Origin: Pigmentiphaga sp. NML080357
Lineage (GTDB): Bacteria; Pseudomonadota; Gammaproteobacteria; Burkholderiales; Burkholderiaceae_B
Length of the DNA stretch: 64,000 nucleotides
Assembly (NCBI RefSeq): GCF_002188465.1
Contig: NZ_NINW01000038.1
Span: 62,001-126,000 of the forward strand
Reading direction: 5' to 3'
Position 1 is the stretch's first letter; each line of letters opens with the position of its first letter. The notes under the pieces were generated by a model that saw only the letters and a list, made by a program, of their open reading frames with translations, was not told where the DNA came from and did no database searches. The position numbers were made by a program, and so were the translations under genes. This document shows, piece after piece, positions 18,938 through 28,617 of this stretch.

Positions 18938-20557
18938 CTACTGGACGACCACCGTCAAGGCCGAACCGGCCGGCACGGCGACGGTTTCGGTATAGGTGGC
19001 CCCGGCGGGCCGGCGCACCACGGGGAAATGGCCCGAGGCCTTGAGCGAAGAAGGCGCGCTGGAGGGCAGATTGCGCAGCGAGGCATAGTCGGGGCCATGG
19101 ATGGCCGGCAAGTCGTAGCCGTCCTGCGCGCGGCGCGGATAGCCGAAGCCGGCCGGCGGCGTGGCCGGCAGCAGGGCGAGCGCCGCGCCCCAGTCGCGCA
19201 AGGCGGTGCGCGCGCCGGAGCCGCCCGCCTGCTTGATGGCCTGGTCGAGCAAGGCGAACGAGTCGGTGGAAGACGTGCCCCGCACTAGGCTGCGATAGAA
19301 CCCGATGCCGTACTGCCGCAGCAGGTAGCCGCCGAAATTGGCCGCGATGGGATACGAGAAGCAGCTCGAGTTGACATCGGCGTCCCACTGCCGGATGTAG
19401 TCGCAGTTCTGGCTTTGATGGATCCAGTTTCCGAAATCGGCATCCCGCAACGGATTGAAGCCGGGGACCACCCGGCCCGACGCCACGTCTTCCATCATCA
19501 TCGCCGTGGTCTCTTCCAGCCAGACGGCGAATCGGTTGTCCGGATTCACGCCCGTACGCGCCGCGCGCTGATAGAAATTGACCATGTGGGTCATTTCGTG
19601 GGCCAGCGTCGTATACCCGGTGTTCCGGCCCTGCTCGCCGCCCAGGTACATGGTCTCGGTATCCAGGAACAAGGCCACGGCTTCGTTGCTGAGCTGCTCA
19701 TAGCTCTTGAGGAAGGCGTTGGCGCTGAAGAAATAACCGATGAGGCCCCAGGGCTGGCCGTCGGGCGTCAGGTTGGACATCACGATGTGCAGGTCCTGCT
19801 CGGGACCGATGTAGCCGCTGCCCACGGTCGCGCCCCAGGGAGCGCCGACGAGATCGGTCACGATGGGGTAGACGGAATTCTGGTTCGAGGAGAACCTGGC
19901 CTTTACATTATCGAGCAGGGCTTCGCTCACCTTCGCGTCGCCGCGCTCGCCGTTCTCCACCCAGATGTTCAGCATGCGCCCGTCGGTCGCCGCCCAGCGC
20001 CGGGCCAGCGTGGCCTGGAAGGCCTTGCCGCTGCTGTCCTGCCATTCGCGCGTATCGCCTTCGGCGGCGGCGCGGACCGCGGCCGCCACGCGGTCCTGGC
20101 GCGCCGTGGCCTGGCTGGCGCGCTCGATCGGCGGCTGGTAGTCGCGGATGTGCGGAGGAATCTGGTTGATGCCGGGCACATGGGCCGGGTCGGGCCGCGC
20201 CTGCTTCGAGGCCATGGCCGGGGGTGCCGCCACCGATGCGCTGATGGACGGCATGCTGGCATCGCGGTCGGAAACGTTGGTGAAGACCAGGGTGACCGTA
20301 CGGCCGCCAACCCCATTGAGGGTGATGGGCACCGAGGTGCCGGAACCCGAGTCGCTGTTGTCGTAGCGCCAGATGCCCACACCGCTGCCGCGGTAGGTCT
20401 GGGCGTCGGAGGCGCCGCATTGCGCGCCGCTGCAGGCAACGGAAAGCGTGCCCGATCCCGACACTTCGCCACCGCCACCGCCTCCGCAGGACGCCAGCAA
20501 TGCGGCCAATGAGAACCCGGCCAGAGCCCGGGAGGTAACCACGGTATAGCGATTCAT
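18938..20557 (-). CDS. exported lipoprotein metallopeptidase (M30/hyicolysin-like)
   Basis: A predicted lipoprotein of 539 residues. The leader MNRYTVVTSRALAGFSLAALLASC ends in a lipobox (LLASC) followed by a glycine run. A zinc-protease HExxH motif, HEMTH, lies at about residues 320-324 in YTTLAHEMTHMVNF, with WLEETTAMMMED downstream as a likely third-ligand helix; this arrangement matches peptidase family M30. ATG 20557 is chosen because it gives the lipoprotein leader; the frame stays open upstream to 20695. Convergent with metR. Substrate unknown. Confidence 0.8.
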   Translation of the reverse strand: MNRYTVVTSRALAGFSLAALLASCGGGGGGEVSGSGTLSVACSGAQCGASDAQTYRGSGVGIWRYDNSDSGSGTSVPITLNGVGGRTVTLVFTNVSDRDASMPSISASVAAPPAMASKQARPDPAHVPGINQIPPHIRDYQPPIERASQATARQDRVAAAVRAAAEGDTREWQDSSGKAFQATLARRWAATDGRMLNIWVENGERGDAKVSEALLDNVKARFSSNQNSVYPIVTDLVGAPWGATVGSGYIGPEQDLHIVMSNLTPDGQPWGLIGYFFSANAFLKSYEQLSNEAVALFLDTETMYLGGEQGRNTGYTTLAHEMTHMVNFYQRAARTGVNPDNRFAVWLEETTAMMMEDVASGRVVPGFNPLRDADFGNWIHQSQNCDYIRQWDADVNSSCFSYPIAANFGGYLLRQYGIGFYRSLVRGTSSTDSFALLDQAIKQAGGSGARTALRDWGAALALLPATPPAGFGYPRRAQDGYDLPAIHGPDYASLRNLPSSAPSSLKASGHFPVVRRPAGATYTETVAVPAGSALTVVVQ

Positions 20558-20630
20558 CTTGCCCCCGCCGAAGAAGCTTTTGACGCAACATACCATGACC
20601 GCCCGTTCGTTGCCGGACGGCGTACGGGCC

Positions 20631-20924
20631 TCAGCGTATGGCTTGCACGTCCAGTTGGGCGGGCGGCCCTTCGCCGGGGGGACGGGCCACGACACCGGTG
20701 ACGGTGACCGTGCGGGATTGCAGGTCGAGCATCTGTTGCCGGGTCAGGCCCCGCAGATCCCATTGCCTGTCGCCTGCATCCAGCACGGCGACGATGAAAG
20801 GTTCGTTGCCCTTGAGAACGACGCGCCCCTCCACGGTGATCACATCGCCCGCCTTGGGAGGCGTCTGGGCACAGGCCCACAGGCTGGACACACCCAGGCA
20901 CAGGGCCAGCAGCAATGCGCGCAT
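20631..20924 (-). CDS. small exported OB-fold-like protein
   Basis: A 97-residue protein with signal peptide MRALLLALCLGVSSLWACAQ and an all-beta core (ITVEGRVVLKGNEPFIVAVL, VTVTGVVARPP). The pattern resembles periplasmic OB-fold proteins of the YgiW/BOF type or other single-domain OB folds. GAGG precedes the ATG by 6 bases. It lies between recX and the peptidase gene, all on the minus strand. No function can be assigned. Confidence 0.7.
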   Translation of the reverse strand: MRALLLALCLGVSSLWACAQTPPKAGDVITVEGRVVLKGNEPFIVAVLDAGDRQWDLRGLTRQQMLDLQSRTVTVTGVVARPPGEGPPAQLDVQAIR

Positions 20925-21034
20925 GGCAGCCTCGCGGCAAAAACGGATAAGGGAAGTGTACGGGCTTTCCTCGGTGGCGGCGAATGCCGGCCAACCGACG
21001 TCTGAGACGCTGGCCCTCGGCCTGGCCTGAGGGC

Positions 21035-21532
21035 TTAGTCGAAGTCATCGAGGTCGTCGATGTCCACGCCGCGCAACACCTGCCGGATGGTGTCCTGGCC
21101 GAAGCCCCGGGACATCAGGAAACGCACCTGCTTGGCACGCTGGCCGGCATCGGCGGGCAGTTGGCCGAAACGCTTGCGCCAGACCTCGCGCGCACGAGCC
21201 AGTTCAGTGGCCTGGAGGTTGCTGCGCAATTCGGAGATCTGGGCGTCGGCCACGCCATGCTGGCGCAACTCGCGCAGGATGCGCAGCGTGCCCTGCTTGG
21301 CGGCCAGCCTGTGCACTACGCTCTGCGCATAGCGCTGAGTGGACAGCCAGCCTTCCTTCTCCAGGCTGTCCAGCACCGCGCGGACCTCGTCTTCCTCGCC
21401 GAAACGGGAGAGCTTGCGCCCCAGCTCCACACGGCTGTGTTCGCGCCGGGACAAATAACCTACCGCTCGGGCCTTCAGCGACGGCCCGGAGGCAGGCTTG
21501 CCATCGTCATTCGTCTTCAAGCTCTTCGGCAA
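21035..21532 (-). CDS. recX: regulatory protein RecX
   Basis: Inhibitor/modulator of RecA filaments, 165 residues. RecX repeats are visible: [39 protein letters not shown] and [18 protein letters not shown]. The best start is a TTG at 21532 inside the end of recA (26-base overlap). The two ATGs at the recA stop are out of frame, so expression should be low and coupled to recA. Confidence 0.92.
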   Translation of the reverse strand: MPKSLKTNDDGKPASGPSLKARAVGYLSRREHSRVELGRKLSRFGEEDEVRAVLDSLEKEGWLSTQRYAQSVVHRLAAKQGTLRILRELRQHGVADAQISELRSNLQATELARAREVWRKRFGQLPADAGQRAKQVRFLMSRGFGQDTIRQVLRGVDIDDLDDFD

Positions 21533-22577
21533 CGCTGCCGCCGACCCGTGCCGTGACGCCCAGGCTGTCGCGCACGCGGTTTTCGATCTCGATGGCCATT
21601 TCGGGATGTTCCTTCAGGAACTCGCGCGCGTTGTCCTTGCCCTGGCCGATGCGCTCGCCGCCATAGCTGAACCAGGAACCGGACTTCTCGACGATGCCGG
21701 CCTGCACGCCCAGGTCGAGGATCTCGCCCTCGCGCGAAATACCCGCGCCGTACATGATGTCGAACTCGGCGCTCTTGAACGGCGGCGACACCTTGTTCTT
21801 GACGACCTTGACGCGCGTTTCGTTGCCGACGACCTCGTCGCCCTTCTTGATGGAGCCGGTACGACGGATGTCCAGCCGGACGGAGGCATAGAACTTCAGC
21901 GCGTTGCCGCCGGTGGTGGTTTCGGGGTTGCCGAACATGACGCCGATCTTCATCCGGATCTGGTTGATGAAGATGACCATGCAGTTGGTGCGCTTGATCG
22001 AGGCGGTGAGCTTGCGCAGTGCCTGGCTCATCAGGCGGGCCTGCAGACCCGGCAGGGAGTCGCCCATCTCGCCTTCGATTTCGGCCTTGGGCACCAGGGC
22101 CGCGACCGAGTCGATGACGATGAGGTCGACCGCGCCGGAGCGCACCAGGGCATCGGTGATTTCGAGGGCCTGCTCGCCGGTGTCAGGCTGCGAGATCAGG
22201 AGGTCGGTGAGGTTGACGCCGAGCTTGGCGGCGTACTGGACGTCGAGCGCGTGTTCGGCGTCGATGAAGGCGCAGGCGCCGCCCAGCTTCTGCATTTCGG
22301 CGATGACCTGCAGCGTGAGCGTGGTCTTGCCGGACGACTCCGGGCCGTAGATCTCGATGACGCGGCCACGGGGCAGGCCGCCCACGCCCAGCGCGATGTC
22401 CAGGCCCAGCGAACCGGTGGAGACGACCTGGATGTCGTGCTCGACTTCGTTGTCGCCATAACGCATGACCGAGCCCTTGCCGAACTGCTTTTCGATCTGG
22501 GACAGCGCGGCGGCCAGGGCCTTGGTCTTTTCGGTCTGGGCGGCGGCGGCGGCCTTGGAAACTTTGGTGTCGTCCAT
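21507..22577 (-). CDS. recA: recombinase RecA
   Basis: Strand-exchange ATPase and SOS co-protease, 356 residues. It has the Walker [11 protein letters not shown], the L2 region [21 protein letters not shown], and the acidic C-terminus ending VAEELEDE. A LexA box lies 46-61 bases upstream. recX follows with overlap. Intact. Confidence 0.99.
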   Translation of the reverse strand: MDDTKVSKAAAAAQTEKTKALAAALSQIEKQFGKGSVMRYGDNEVEHDIQVVSTGSLGLDIALGVGGLPRGRVIEIYGPESSGKTTLTLQVIAEMQKLGGACAFIDAEHALDVQYAAKLGVNLTDLLISQPDTGEQALEITDALVRSGAVDLIVIDSVAALVPKAEIEGEMGDSLPGLQARLMSQALRKLTASIKRTNCMVIFINQIRMKIGVMFGNPETTTGGNALKFYASVRLDIRRTGSIKKGDEVVGNETRVKVVKNKVSPPFKSAEFDIMYGAGISREGEILDLGVQAGIVEKSGSWFSYGGERIGQGKDNAREFLKEHPEMAIEIENRVRDSLGVTARVGGSVAEELEDE

Positions 22578-22622
22578 TCTGGGATCCTTGGGTTGATGGG
22601 CGAATTATGGCACTGGTCGATA

Positions 22623-22638
22623 CTGTATAAAAAAACAG
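22623..22638 (-). promoter_or_regulatory. LexA (SOS) box of recA
   Basis: On the minus strand CTGTTTTTTTATACAG matches CTG-N10-CAG with an AT-rich core. It is 46-61 bases upstream of the recA ATG, and a CATAAT about 17-22 bases further down could be the -10, so LexA would occlude the -35 region. Confidence 0.85.
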
Positions 22639-22695
22639 TATAGGACTGCAAGCTCCAAGGCCAAATTAACAACGCATGCGCCCGCCCCGTGCGCG

Positions 22696-23682
22696 CTAAT
22701 ACCCTGCCCGCGCGTAAGGATTGGTCCCCCGCCGGTACACCATCAGCGCGCGCCGGTAGCGGTTGACCATCTCGCCGCGCTGGTTCCGCGCCTCGGTCAG
22801 CACCGTCACCACGCCCTGATCGGGCCGCGAACCGGACAGGCGCGTCCCCTCCACGGTAGACCTCGCCTCCAGCGTGTCGCCCGGCATCAGGTCGGCGCCG
22901 AATTCCACGTCGGTCCAGCCGAGGTTGACCGTGACCCGGCCGAAGGTCCGGGTGGACAGCGCCACCGCCACCGCGATCCCCCAGGTCTGGGGCACGGCGG
23001 GCGCGGGCAGCCCCAGCGCCTGCGCGAACGCATGGTCGTGGCTCTGGGGCTGCCACTCCATCGCCCGCAGGGCATGCAGCGTGGCTTCCTCGGCCAGCAG
23101 GGTCTTGCGCGGGCTGTGGACGAAGGTCTCGCCTTGCCGCAGGTCTTCGAAGAACAGCCCCGTCTGTTCGACCCAGGCGCCGTCGTCCCTGCGCGCGTGC
23201 GAAAGAAACCGCTCCTCGGTGGCGGCCGACGCGCCGGCGACGGCGTCGGGCCCCGCGGCGCCGTGCCACAGCTCGACCACGTAGCGCAGTTCGGCCACCT
23301 GCTCGCCGCGCTGGTTGAAGCCTCGCGTGAGCAGGCTCGCGCGGCCCAGGTGCGCGTCCACGGGCCCGGTCCCCAGCACTTCGGTCTCGGCGTACAGAGT
23401 ATCGCCGCCGAACATGGGCCGGGTCAGCGCGATGCTGGACATGGACACGATGCGCCGGCGGCGGCCGAAGGTCTTGGCCGTCATGCCGACCAGCCGCTGC
23501 AGGGTCAGCGTGCTGACCATCAGCGGCCGCTTCCAGTCCGTCAGCCCGGCGTAGCAGTCGTCGTAGTGCACCATGGCCGAATTGACGGAATCCAGGGCTT
23601 CCTGCACGTTGTCCTGCTGCGAGAAGGTGAGGCCGGGACGGTGGACGAAGCGCTGTCCCGCGGCCACGCTGCCCGAGGTCAT
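22696..23682 (-). CDS. double-hotdog MaoC-type enoyl-CoA hydratase (possibly 5'-damaged)
   Basis: A 328-residue protein with two hotdog domains. The first half has AGQRFVHRPGLTFSQQDNVQ and MVHYDDCYA, the second FFEDLRQGETFVHSPRKTL and a C-terminal GWTDVEFGADLMPGDTLEA. This resembles mesaconyl/itaconyl-CoA hydratase-like MaoC proteins. The start is uncertain. The ATG at 23682 has no purine-rich ribosome site upstream, because the sequence before it is the interior of a truncated Bug gene on the other strand. The gene probably lost its promoter and perhaps its first codons in a deletion, so it may be silent. Confidence 0.75.
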   Translation of the reverse strand: MTSGSVAAGQRFVHRPGLTFSQQDNVQEALDSVNSAMVHYDDCYAGLTDWKRPLMVSTLTLQRLVGMTAKTFGRRRRIVSMSSIALTRPMFGGDTLYAETEVLGTGPVDAHLGRASLLTRGFNQRGEQVAELRYVVELWHGAAGPDAVAGASAATEERFLSHARRDDGAWVEQTGLFFEDLRQGETFVHSPRKTLLAEEATLHALRAMEWQPQSHDHAFAQALGLPAPAVPQTWGIAVAVALSTRTFGRVTVNLGWTDVEFGADLMPGDTLEARSTVEGTRLSGSRPDQGVVTVLTEARNQRGEMVNRYRRALMVYRRGTNPYARAGY

Positions 23683-24235
23683 CGCCCAGTTGAAGTCGCA
23701 TCCGGGCAAATTCAGCTACGGCTCGCCGGGGACGGGATCCACCAGCCACCTGAGCATGGAAGTGTTCAAGCAGCTGGCCGGCGTGGACCTGGTACACGTT
23801 CCCTACAAGGGCAGCGCACCGGCGCTCACCGACCTGATCGGCGGTTCGATCAAGCTCATGATCGACGCGCTGCCCAGCGCCTTGCCGCAGGTCAAGTCCG
23901 GCCGGGTCCGCGCGATTGCGATCACCAGCAGCAGCGAACCTTCCACCATCGTTCCGGAGATTCCCCTGGCCAGCGCTGCCGGCCTTTCGGGCTTGCCGGG
24001 CCGCGCCTGGTACGGGATGTTCGCGCCCAAGTCCACGCCGCCCGCCGTGGTGGCCAAGATCGTGGCCGACGTGGGAAGCGTGCTGCAGTTGCCGGAGATC
24101 GCCGCCAAGCTGCCCCAGCTGGGTCTGGAAGCGGTCAAGCCGATGACGCCGGAAGAATTCGGCCGTTTCCTCGACAAGGAAACGGCGTACTGGGTCGACG
24201 CCACGCGCCGCACGGGCATGTACCAGATCGAATAG
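23665..24235 (+). pseudogene. Bug receptor gene lacking its 5' part
   Basis: The readable homology starts abruptly at LPEVIAQLKSHPGKFSYG, roughly residue 140 of a normal Bug protein, and continues to a normal C-terminus (about 188 residues). HVPYKGSAPALTDLIGGSIK and the usual C-lobe are intact. The signal peptide, the N-lobe and any promoter are missing. Open frame extends left to 23573 but that part is antisense to the MaoC gene and has no Bug similarity. The break coincides with the start of the divergent MaoC gene, as expected from one deletion that joined the two genes. Confidence 0.8.
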
Positions 24236-24313
24236 CGGTAGTGACGAGGCCATCCGCCTGAGGGAAAATGCCGGGGAAACCGGGATGCGTTACCCCGACG
24301 CTACAATTCCTCC

Positions 24314-25003
24314 ATGCGTATCCTCATCGCCGAAGACGACAACATCCTTGCCGACGGCCTGTCCCGCTCGCTGCGCCAGAGCGGCTATGCGGTCGATGCC
24401 GTGCATGACGGACTCGAGGCGGACTCCGCGCTGGCGGCACAGCCCTTCGACCTGCTGATCCTGGACATCGGCCTGCCGCGCCTGTCCGGCACCGAAGTGC
24501 TGCGGCGCCTGCGGGCCCGCAACTCGCACATGCCGGTGCTCATACTGACGGCGGCCGACAGCGTGGAACAGCGCGTCAAGGGCCTGGACCTGGGCGCCGA
24601 CGACTACATGGCCAAGCCCTTCGCCCTCTCCGAGCTGGAGGCGCGCGTACGCGCGCTGACCCGGCGCGGCGCCGGCGGCGGGCCGGCCGTGCTGCGCCAT
24701 GGCCGGCTGACCTTCGACCAGGTGGGCCGGGTCGTCACCATCGACGACCAGGTCGTGGAACTGTCGGCGCGCGAAGTCAGCCTGCTCGAAGTCCTGCTGT
24801 CGCGCAGCGGCCGCATGGTCAGCAAGAAACAACTGGTGGACCATCTGTGCGAATGGGGCGAGGAAGTCAGCACCAACGCCATCGAGGTCTACGTACACCG
24901 CCTGCGCAAGAAACTGGAGCCGGGCGACGTCAAGATCGCCACCGTGCGCGGCCTCGGATACTGCCTGGAGCGCGAACCCGGCGCCCACAGCGGCGCGGGC
25001 TGA
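24314..25003 (+). CDS. OmpR/TctD-type response regulator
   Basis: A 229-residue two-component regulator. Its receiver domain has the acidic pocket EDD at 7-9, phospho-acceptor Asp51 in LLILDIGLPRL, and the Lys of DDYMAKPFAL. The C-terminal winged helix includes ELSAREVSLLEVLL and VYVHRLRKKL. It lies 16 bases before a TctE-like kinase, directly after the remnant Bug gene, which fits a TctCDE/BctCDE-like arrangement in which a Bug receptor signals to the kinase. Confidence 0.93.
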   Translation: MRILIAEDDNILADGLSRSLRQSGYAVDAVHDGLEADSALAAQPFDLLILDIGLPRLSGTEVLRRLRARNSHMPVLILTAADSVEQRVKGLDLGADDYMAKPFALSELEARVRALTRRGAGGGPAVLRHGRLTFDQVGRVVTIDDQVVELSAREVSLLEVLLSRSGRMVSKKQLVDHLCEWGEEVSTNAIEVYVHRLRKKLEPGDVKIATVRGLGYCLEREPGAHSGAG

Positions 25004-25019
25004 GCCGGCAAGACGGCGC

Positions 25020-26471
25020 ATGGACGACGACCGCAAAGGGCTGCCGCCCGTCCCGGCCATCGAGCGGCCGGCCCGGTCGCTGTTCGGCGAGATCCTGGAC
25101 TGGATGCTGGTCCCGCTGTTCTTGCTCTGGCCGATCAGCGTCGCCATCACCTACGTCGTGGCCCAGTCGATCGCGGTCGCTCCCTATGACCGGGGCCTGG
25201 CCAACAACGTGCTGGCCCTGGCCCAGCAGATCAAGGACGTCAACGGGCGCGCGCGCCTGCAGTTGCCGGTTTCCGCGCGCGAGATGCTGCGCGCCGACGA
25301 GACCGACAGCGTGTTCTACCTGGTGCTCGGCAACCGCGGCGAATACCTGGGTGGAGACCGCGAGCTGCCCCTGCCCTCGCTGGAGCGTCCGCTCCCCGGC
25401 ATCGTGCAGTATCGCGACGACGTGATGCGCGGCTTTGCCGTGCGCGTGGCCTATACCTGGGTGGCGCTGCCGACCTCGCCCGGCGCGCAGCCGGCGCTGG
25501 TGCAGGTGGCCGAGACGCTGGAGAAGCGCTCCCAACTGGCCAACGAAATCATCAAGGGCGTGATCCTGCCCCAGTTCGTGGTGCTCCCCCTCGCCGTGGT
25601 GCTGGTGTGGTTCGGCCTGTCGCGCGGGATCGCGCCGCTGGGCAAGCTGCAGGAGCGGCTGCGCGCCCGCCGTCCCGATGACCTGTCGGCCATCGACGAA
25701 CGGGAAGTGCCGCAGGAGATCGCCCCGCTGGTGCGCGCCATGAACGAGCTGCTGCAACGCCTGTCGGCCAACGTCGCGGCGCAGAAGCGCTTCGTGGCCG
25801 ACGCCGCCCACCAGATGAAGACGCCGCTGGCCGGCATCCGCACGCAGGCCGAACTGGCGCTGCGCAATGCCAGCCCGGAAGACATGGAAGCCAGCCTGCG
25901 GCACCTGATCTCCGGCGCCGAGCGCGCTACCCGACTGGTCAACCAATTGCTGGCGCTGGCGCGGGCAGAAGACACCGGCAGCCAGGTCGACACCTCGGTC
26001 CGCGTCGATCTGCAGGCAATTGCCAGCGAGCAGACGCAGAACTGGGTGCACGAGGCGATGGAACGCCGGATCGACCTCGGCCTGGAGGGCCCGGAGGCGC
26101 CGGTCGAGGTCGTAGGCAACGCCCTGCTGCTGGCCGAGCTGATCAACAACCTCATCGACAACGCGCTGCGCTACACGCCCGGCGGCGGCACCGTCACCGT
26201 GCGCGTGACGCAAGACGACCATGGCGCCACGCTGGACGTCGAAGACTCCGGCCCGGGCATCCCGGCCGAGGAACGCGAACTGGTGTTCGACCGCTTCTAC
26301 CGCATCCTCGGCTCGAATGCCGAGGGCAGCGGGCTCGGACTGGCCATCGTTCGCGAGATTGCGCAGCGCCACGGCGCCACGCTGTCGGTCTCGGACAACC
26401 CGCAGAGCGCAACGCCGGGCATGCCGGGCACGCGCATCAGCGTGCGTTTCCCGCCGGCGGCGGCAAGCTAG
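25020..26471 (+). CDS. TctE-like sensor histidine kinase
   Basis: A 483-residue inner-membrane kinase. Two transmembrane segments (around residues 22-45 and 180-202) flank a periplasmic 2CSK_N-type domain. The H-box FVADAAHQMKTPLAGI carries phospho-His264, followed by the N-box INNLIDNALRYTPGG and the G1/G2 boxes DSGPGIPAEERELVF and GSGLGLAIV. It partners the response regulator 16 bases upstream. In the TctE/BctE family the periplasmic domain is triggered by a Bug receptor; the adjacent Bug gene is broken, so the input may be lost or supplied elsewhere. Confidence 0.93.
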   Translation: MDDDRKGLPPVPAIERPARSLFGEILDWMLVPLFLLWPISVAITYVVAQSIAVAPYDRGLANNVLALAQQIKDVNGRARLQLPVSAREMLRADETDSVFYLVLGNRGEYLGGDRELPLPSLERPLPGIVQYRDDVMRGFAVRVAYTWVALPTSPGAQPALVQVAETLEKRSQLANEIIKGVILPQFVVLPLAVVLVWFGLSRGIAPLGKLQERLRARRPDDLSAIDEREVPQEIAPLVRAMNELLQRLSANVAAQKRFVADAAHQMKTPLAGIRTQAELALRNASPEDMEASLRHLISGAERATRLVNQLLALARAEDTGSQVDTSVRVDLQAIASEQTQNWVHEAMERRIDLGLEGPEAPVEVVGNALLLAELINNLIDNALRYTPGGGTVTVRVTQDDHGATLDVEDSGPGIPAEERELVFDRFYRILGSNAEGSGLGLAIVREIAQRHGATLSVSDNPQSATPGMPGTRISVRFPPAAAS

Positions 26472-26483
26472 GGCGCACGCGCC

Positions 26484-27587
26484 TCAGAACCGCACGCCGG
26501 CCTCCCGCGCCGCCATGTCGTAGAGCGCGCGGCGCATGAGCAACCCCGGCTTGTCGGGCGCGAAGTTCAGGTCGAACTGCGGCTCGGCGTCGTGCGTCAC
26601 CACGTCCAGTATCCATTCCAGCGCATCGACGTCCTCCAGGTAGGCCTTGGCCGAGGCCTCGTACAGGTAGGCGTCGGCGGCGGGATCCTGGAGGTTGGAA
26701 TCGCGGCTGTTGAACCACCAGTAGTGGATGCTGCCGTTGGTTTCCGGGGTGAAGGCATGGGTGATGTTGAAGCGATAGGTGCGCGGCTTGCCGGCGGGGT
26801 CGTGGTTGTCGACGATGCGGGCGAAGGCCACGTGCAGGCCCGGCGACGCGAAACGCGCCTCCGAATAGCGGTCCACAGGCTTGCCGGTCAGGCCCGTGGG
26901 CACGCCGTACACGTCGGGCGGCGGCGAATTCTTCAACGCCCGGTCGATGATGACCACGTCGCCTTCCTGGCGCACGTCCAGCTTGCTGCGCGCGTACTCC
27001 GGCGTGCCGATCGCGCCGGGATGCAGGAAGGGAAAGTGCGTCTGGTCCAGCAGGTTCTCGTGCATGGACACATAGTCGGCCTTCATGTGGAACGTCCCTC
27101 CCACGCTCTTCCAGTCCGGGCTGGCGAGCCAGCTCGTATCGGGGATCAGCGCCTGGTCGGCGTGGTCGGGGTCGCCCATCCATATCCAGACCAGCGGCGC
27201 ACGTTCGACGATGGGATAGCTGCGCACCTGGGCGTTGGTCGGCACGAGCGGCATGGACGGCATCTTCACGCAGCGGCCCGATGGATCGAATTGCATGCCG
27301 TGGTAGCCGCACATCAGCACGTCGCCGTCCAGGCGCCCCTTGGCGAGCGGAAAGGAACGATGCGGGCACCGGTTGCGGACCGCCACCGGCTCGCCGGCCT
27401 GGGTGCGGTACAGGGCCACGTCCACGCCCAGGAAGCGGCGGCTCCTCAGCTCCCGCGTGATTTCGCTGGAGAGGCCGGCGACGTACCAGCAGTTGCGCAC
27501 CAGCGGCGTGGCATGGTCGGCGAACCCGCCCGGCTCGAAATGGAAGTCGGTCCGTAGTTCGGGGATGGGATCGGCTATGCGGTTCAT
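26484..27587 (-). CDS. Rieske non-heme iron oxygenase, VanA-like alpha subunit
   Basis: A 367-residue terminal oxygenase. The Rieske centre is visible as Cys-X-His (CPHRSFPL) and Cys-X2-His (MCGYHGMQF). The mononuclear-iron site is in the ENLLDQTHFPFLHPG helix. ATG 27587 is chosen; an upstream start would run into the reductase gene. It is the last gene of a Bug receptor, reductase, oxygenase operon. Likely reaction: O-demethylation or hydroxylation of an aromatic acid, as in vanillate demethylase; the substrate is unknown. Confidence 0.9.
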   Translation of the reverse strand: MNRIADPIPELRTDFHFEPGGFADHATPLVRNCWYVAGLSSEITRELRSRRFLGVDVALYRTQAGEPVAVRNRCPHRSFPLAKGRLDGDVLMCGYHGMQFDPSGRCVKMPSMPLVPTNAQVRSYPIVERAPLVWIWMGDPDHADQALIPDTSWLASPDWKSVGGTFHMKADYVSMHENLLDQTHFPFLHPGAIGTPEYARSKLDVRQEGDVVIIDRALKNSPPPDVYGVPTGLTGKPVDRYSEARFASPGLHVAFARIVDNHDPAGKPRTYRFNITHAFTPETNGSIHYWWFNSRDSNLQDPAADAYLYEASAKAYLEDVDALEWILDVVTHDAEPQFDLNFAPDKPGLLMRRALYDMAAREAGVRF

Positions 27588-27618
27588 ATGCGACACGCTC
27601 CTGAAAAGGTTCGGATGG

Positions 27619-28596
27619 TCAGGCATCGAGCACCAGGCGCGTTCCGCGGAGCCTGGACACGCAAATGCAAAGGGTGTGGCCGGCGGCGCGCTCTTCTTCG
27701 CTCAGATAGCGATCGCGGTGATCGATGGGACCGTCGGCGGAGACGACCGGCAGCGGGCACAAACCGCACTCGCCCCGCGCGCAGTCCCACAGCACGGGCA
27801 CGTCGGCCAGCCGCAAGGCGTCAAGGATGCTGGCGTCGGGACCTACCTGGACGAGCTTGCCGGAACGGCGCAACTCGACCTCGAAGGCGGTTTCGTCGCT
27901 GGCGGGCCCGGCGGCGAACAATTCGCTGCGCACCCGGTCGGGTTCCCATCCGAGGTCGGCCCCCGCCTGGCGCGCCGCCGCGATCATGGGCGCGGGGCCG
28001 CACACGTATGCGCGGGTGTCCTCAGGCTGGGAAGCGAGCAGGCCTCGAAGGTCCAGCACGCCTTCCTCGTCGCTATGGTGAAAGCGGACACGGTCGCCGG
28101 CCAACCGCGCGAGGGTGTCGCGATAGGCCATGAACGCCGCGTTGCGGCCGGCGTACACCACGCTGTAGCGGCAGCCGCGGCGGGCCAGGCTGCGCGTCAT
28201 GGACACGATGGGCGTCACGCCTATGCCGCCGGCGATCAGCAGCGTGGAGGCGTCTCGCCGGTCCAGCGGGAAGTCGTTTACCGGCGGCGAGATCCGCAGC
28301 CGGGTGCCGGGCTCGAAGGTATCGTGGATGAAAGCCGACCCGCGTGCGCGGTCTTCGCGCTGCACGGCGATGCGATAGACGTGGCGCGGGTCATCCTCGC
28401 CGGCCAGTCCCCCGATCAGCGAATAGTGCCGCACGATGGGCCCGCGCGTGTCCGACACCATGTGCAGCGCCACGTGCGCTCCCGGCTCGTAGCGCGGCAG
28501 GGGCCGGCCGTCCGCGGCTGCAAGGAGGTATTCCCTGATGCGCGGCGTCAGCGTCCGGATGCCGGCGACCACTACGTCGATGTACTTGCTTGCCAC
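27619..28596 (-). CDS. VanB-like flavin/[2Fe-2S] oxygenase reductase
   Basis: A 325-residue phthalate-dioxygenase-reductase-type electron carrier. It has the N-terminal flavin domain (RHYSLIG), the NAD domain (LLIAGGIGVTPIVSM and VCGPAPMI), and a C-terminal plant-type ferredoxin (CARGECGLC plus a later CIC). It delivers electrons from NAD(P)H to the Rieske oxygenase encoded 31 bases downstream. It lies 21 bases after the Bug gene in the same operon. Confidence 0.93.
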   Translation of the reverse strand: MASKYIDVVVAGIRTLTPRIREYLLAAADGRPLPRYEPGAHVALHMVSDTRGPIVRHYSLIGGLAGEDDPRHVYRIAVQREDRARGSAFIHDTFEPGTRLRISPPVNDFPLDRRDASTLLIAGGIGVTPIVSMTRSLARRGCRYSVVYAGRNAAFMAYRDTLARLAGDRVRFHHSDEEGVLDLRGLLASQPEDTRAYVCGPAPMIAAARQAGADLGWEPDRVRSELFAAGPASDETAFEVELRRSGKLVQVGPDASILDALRLADVPVLWDCARGECGLCPLPVVSADGPIDHRDRYLSEEERAAGHTLCICVSRLRGTRLVLDA

Positions 28597-28617
28597 AAAG
28601 CCACTCCTGTGCGGGCA

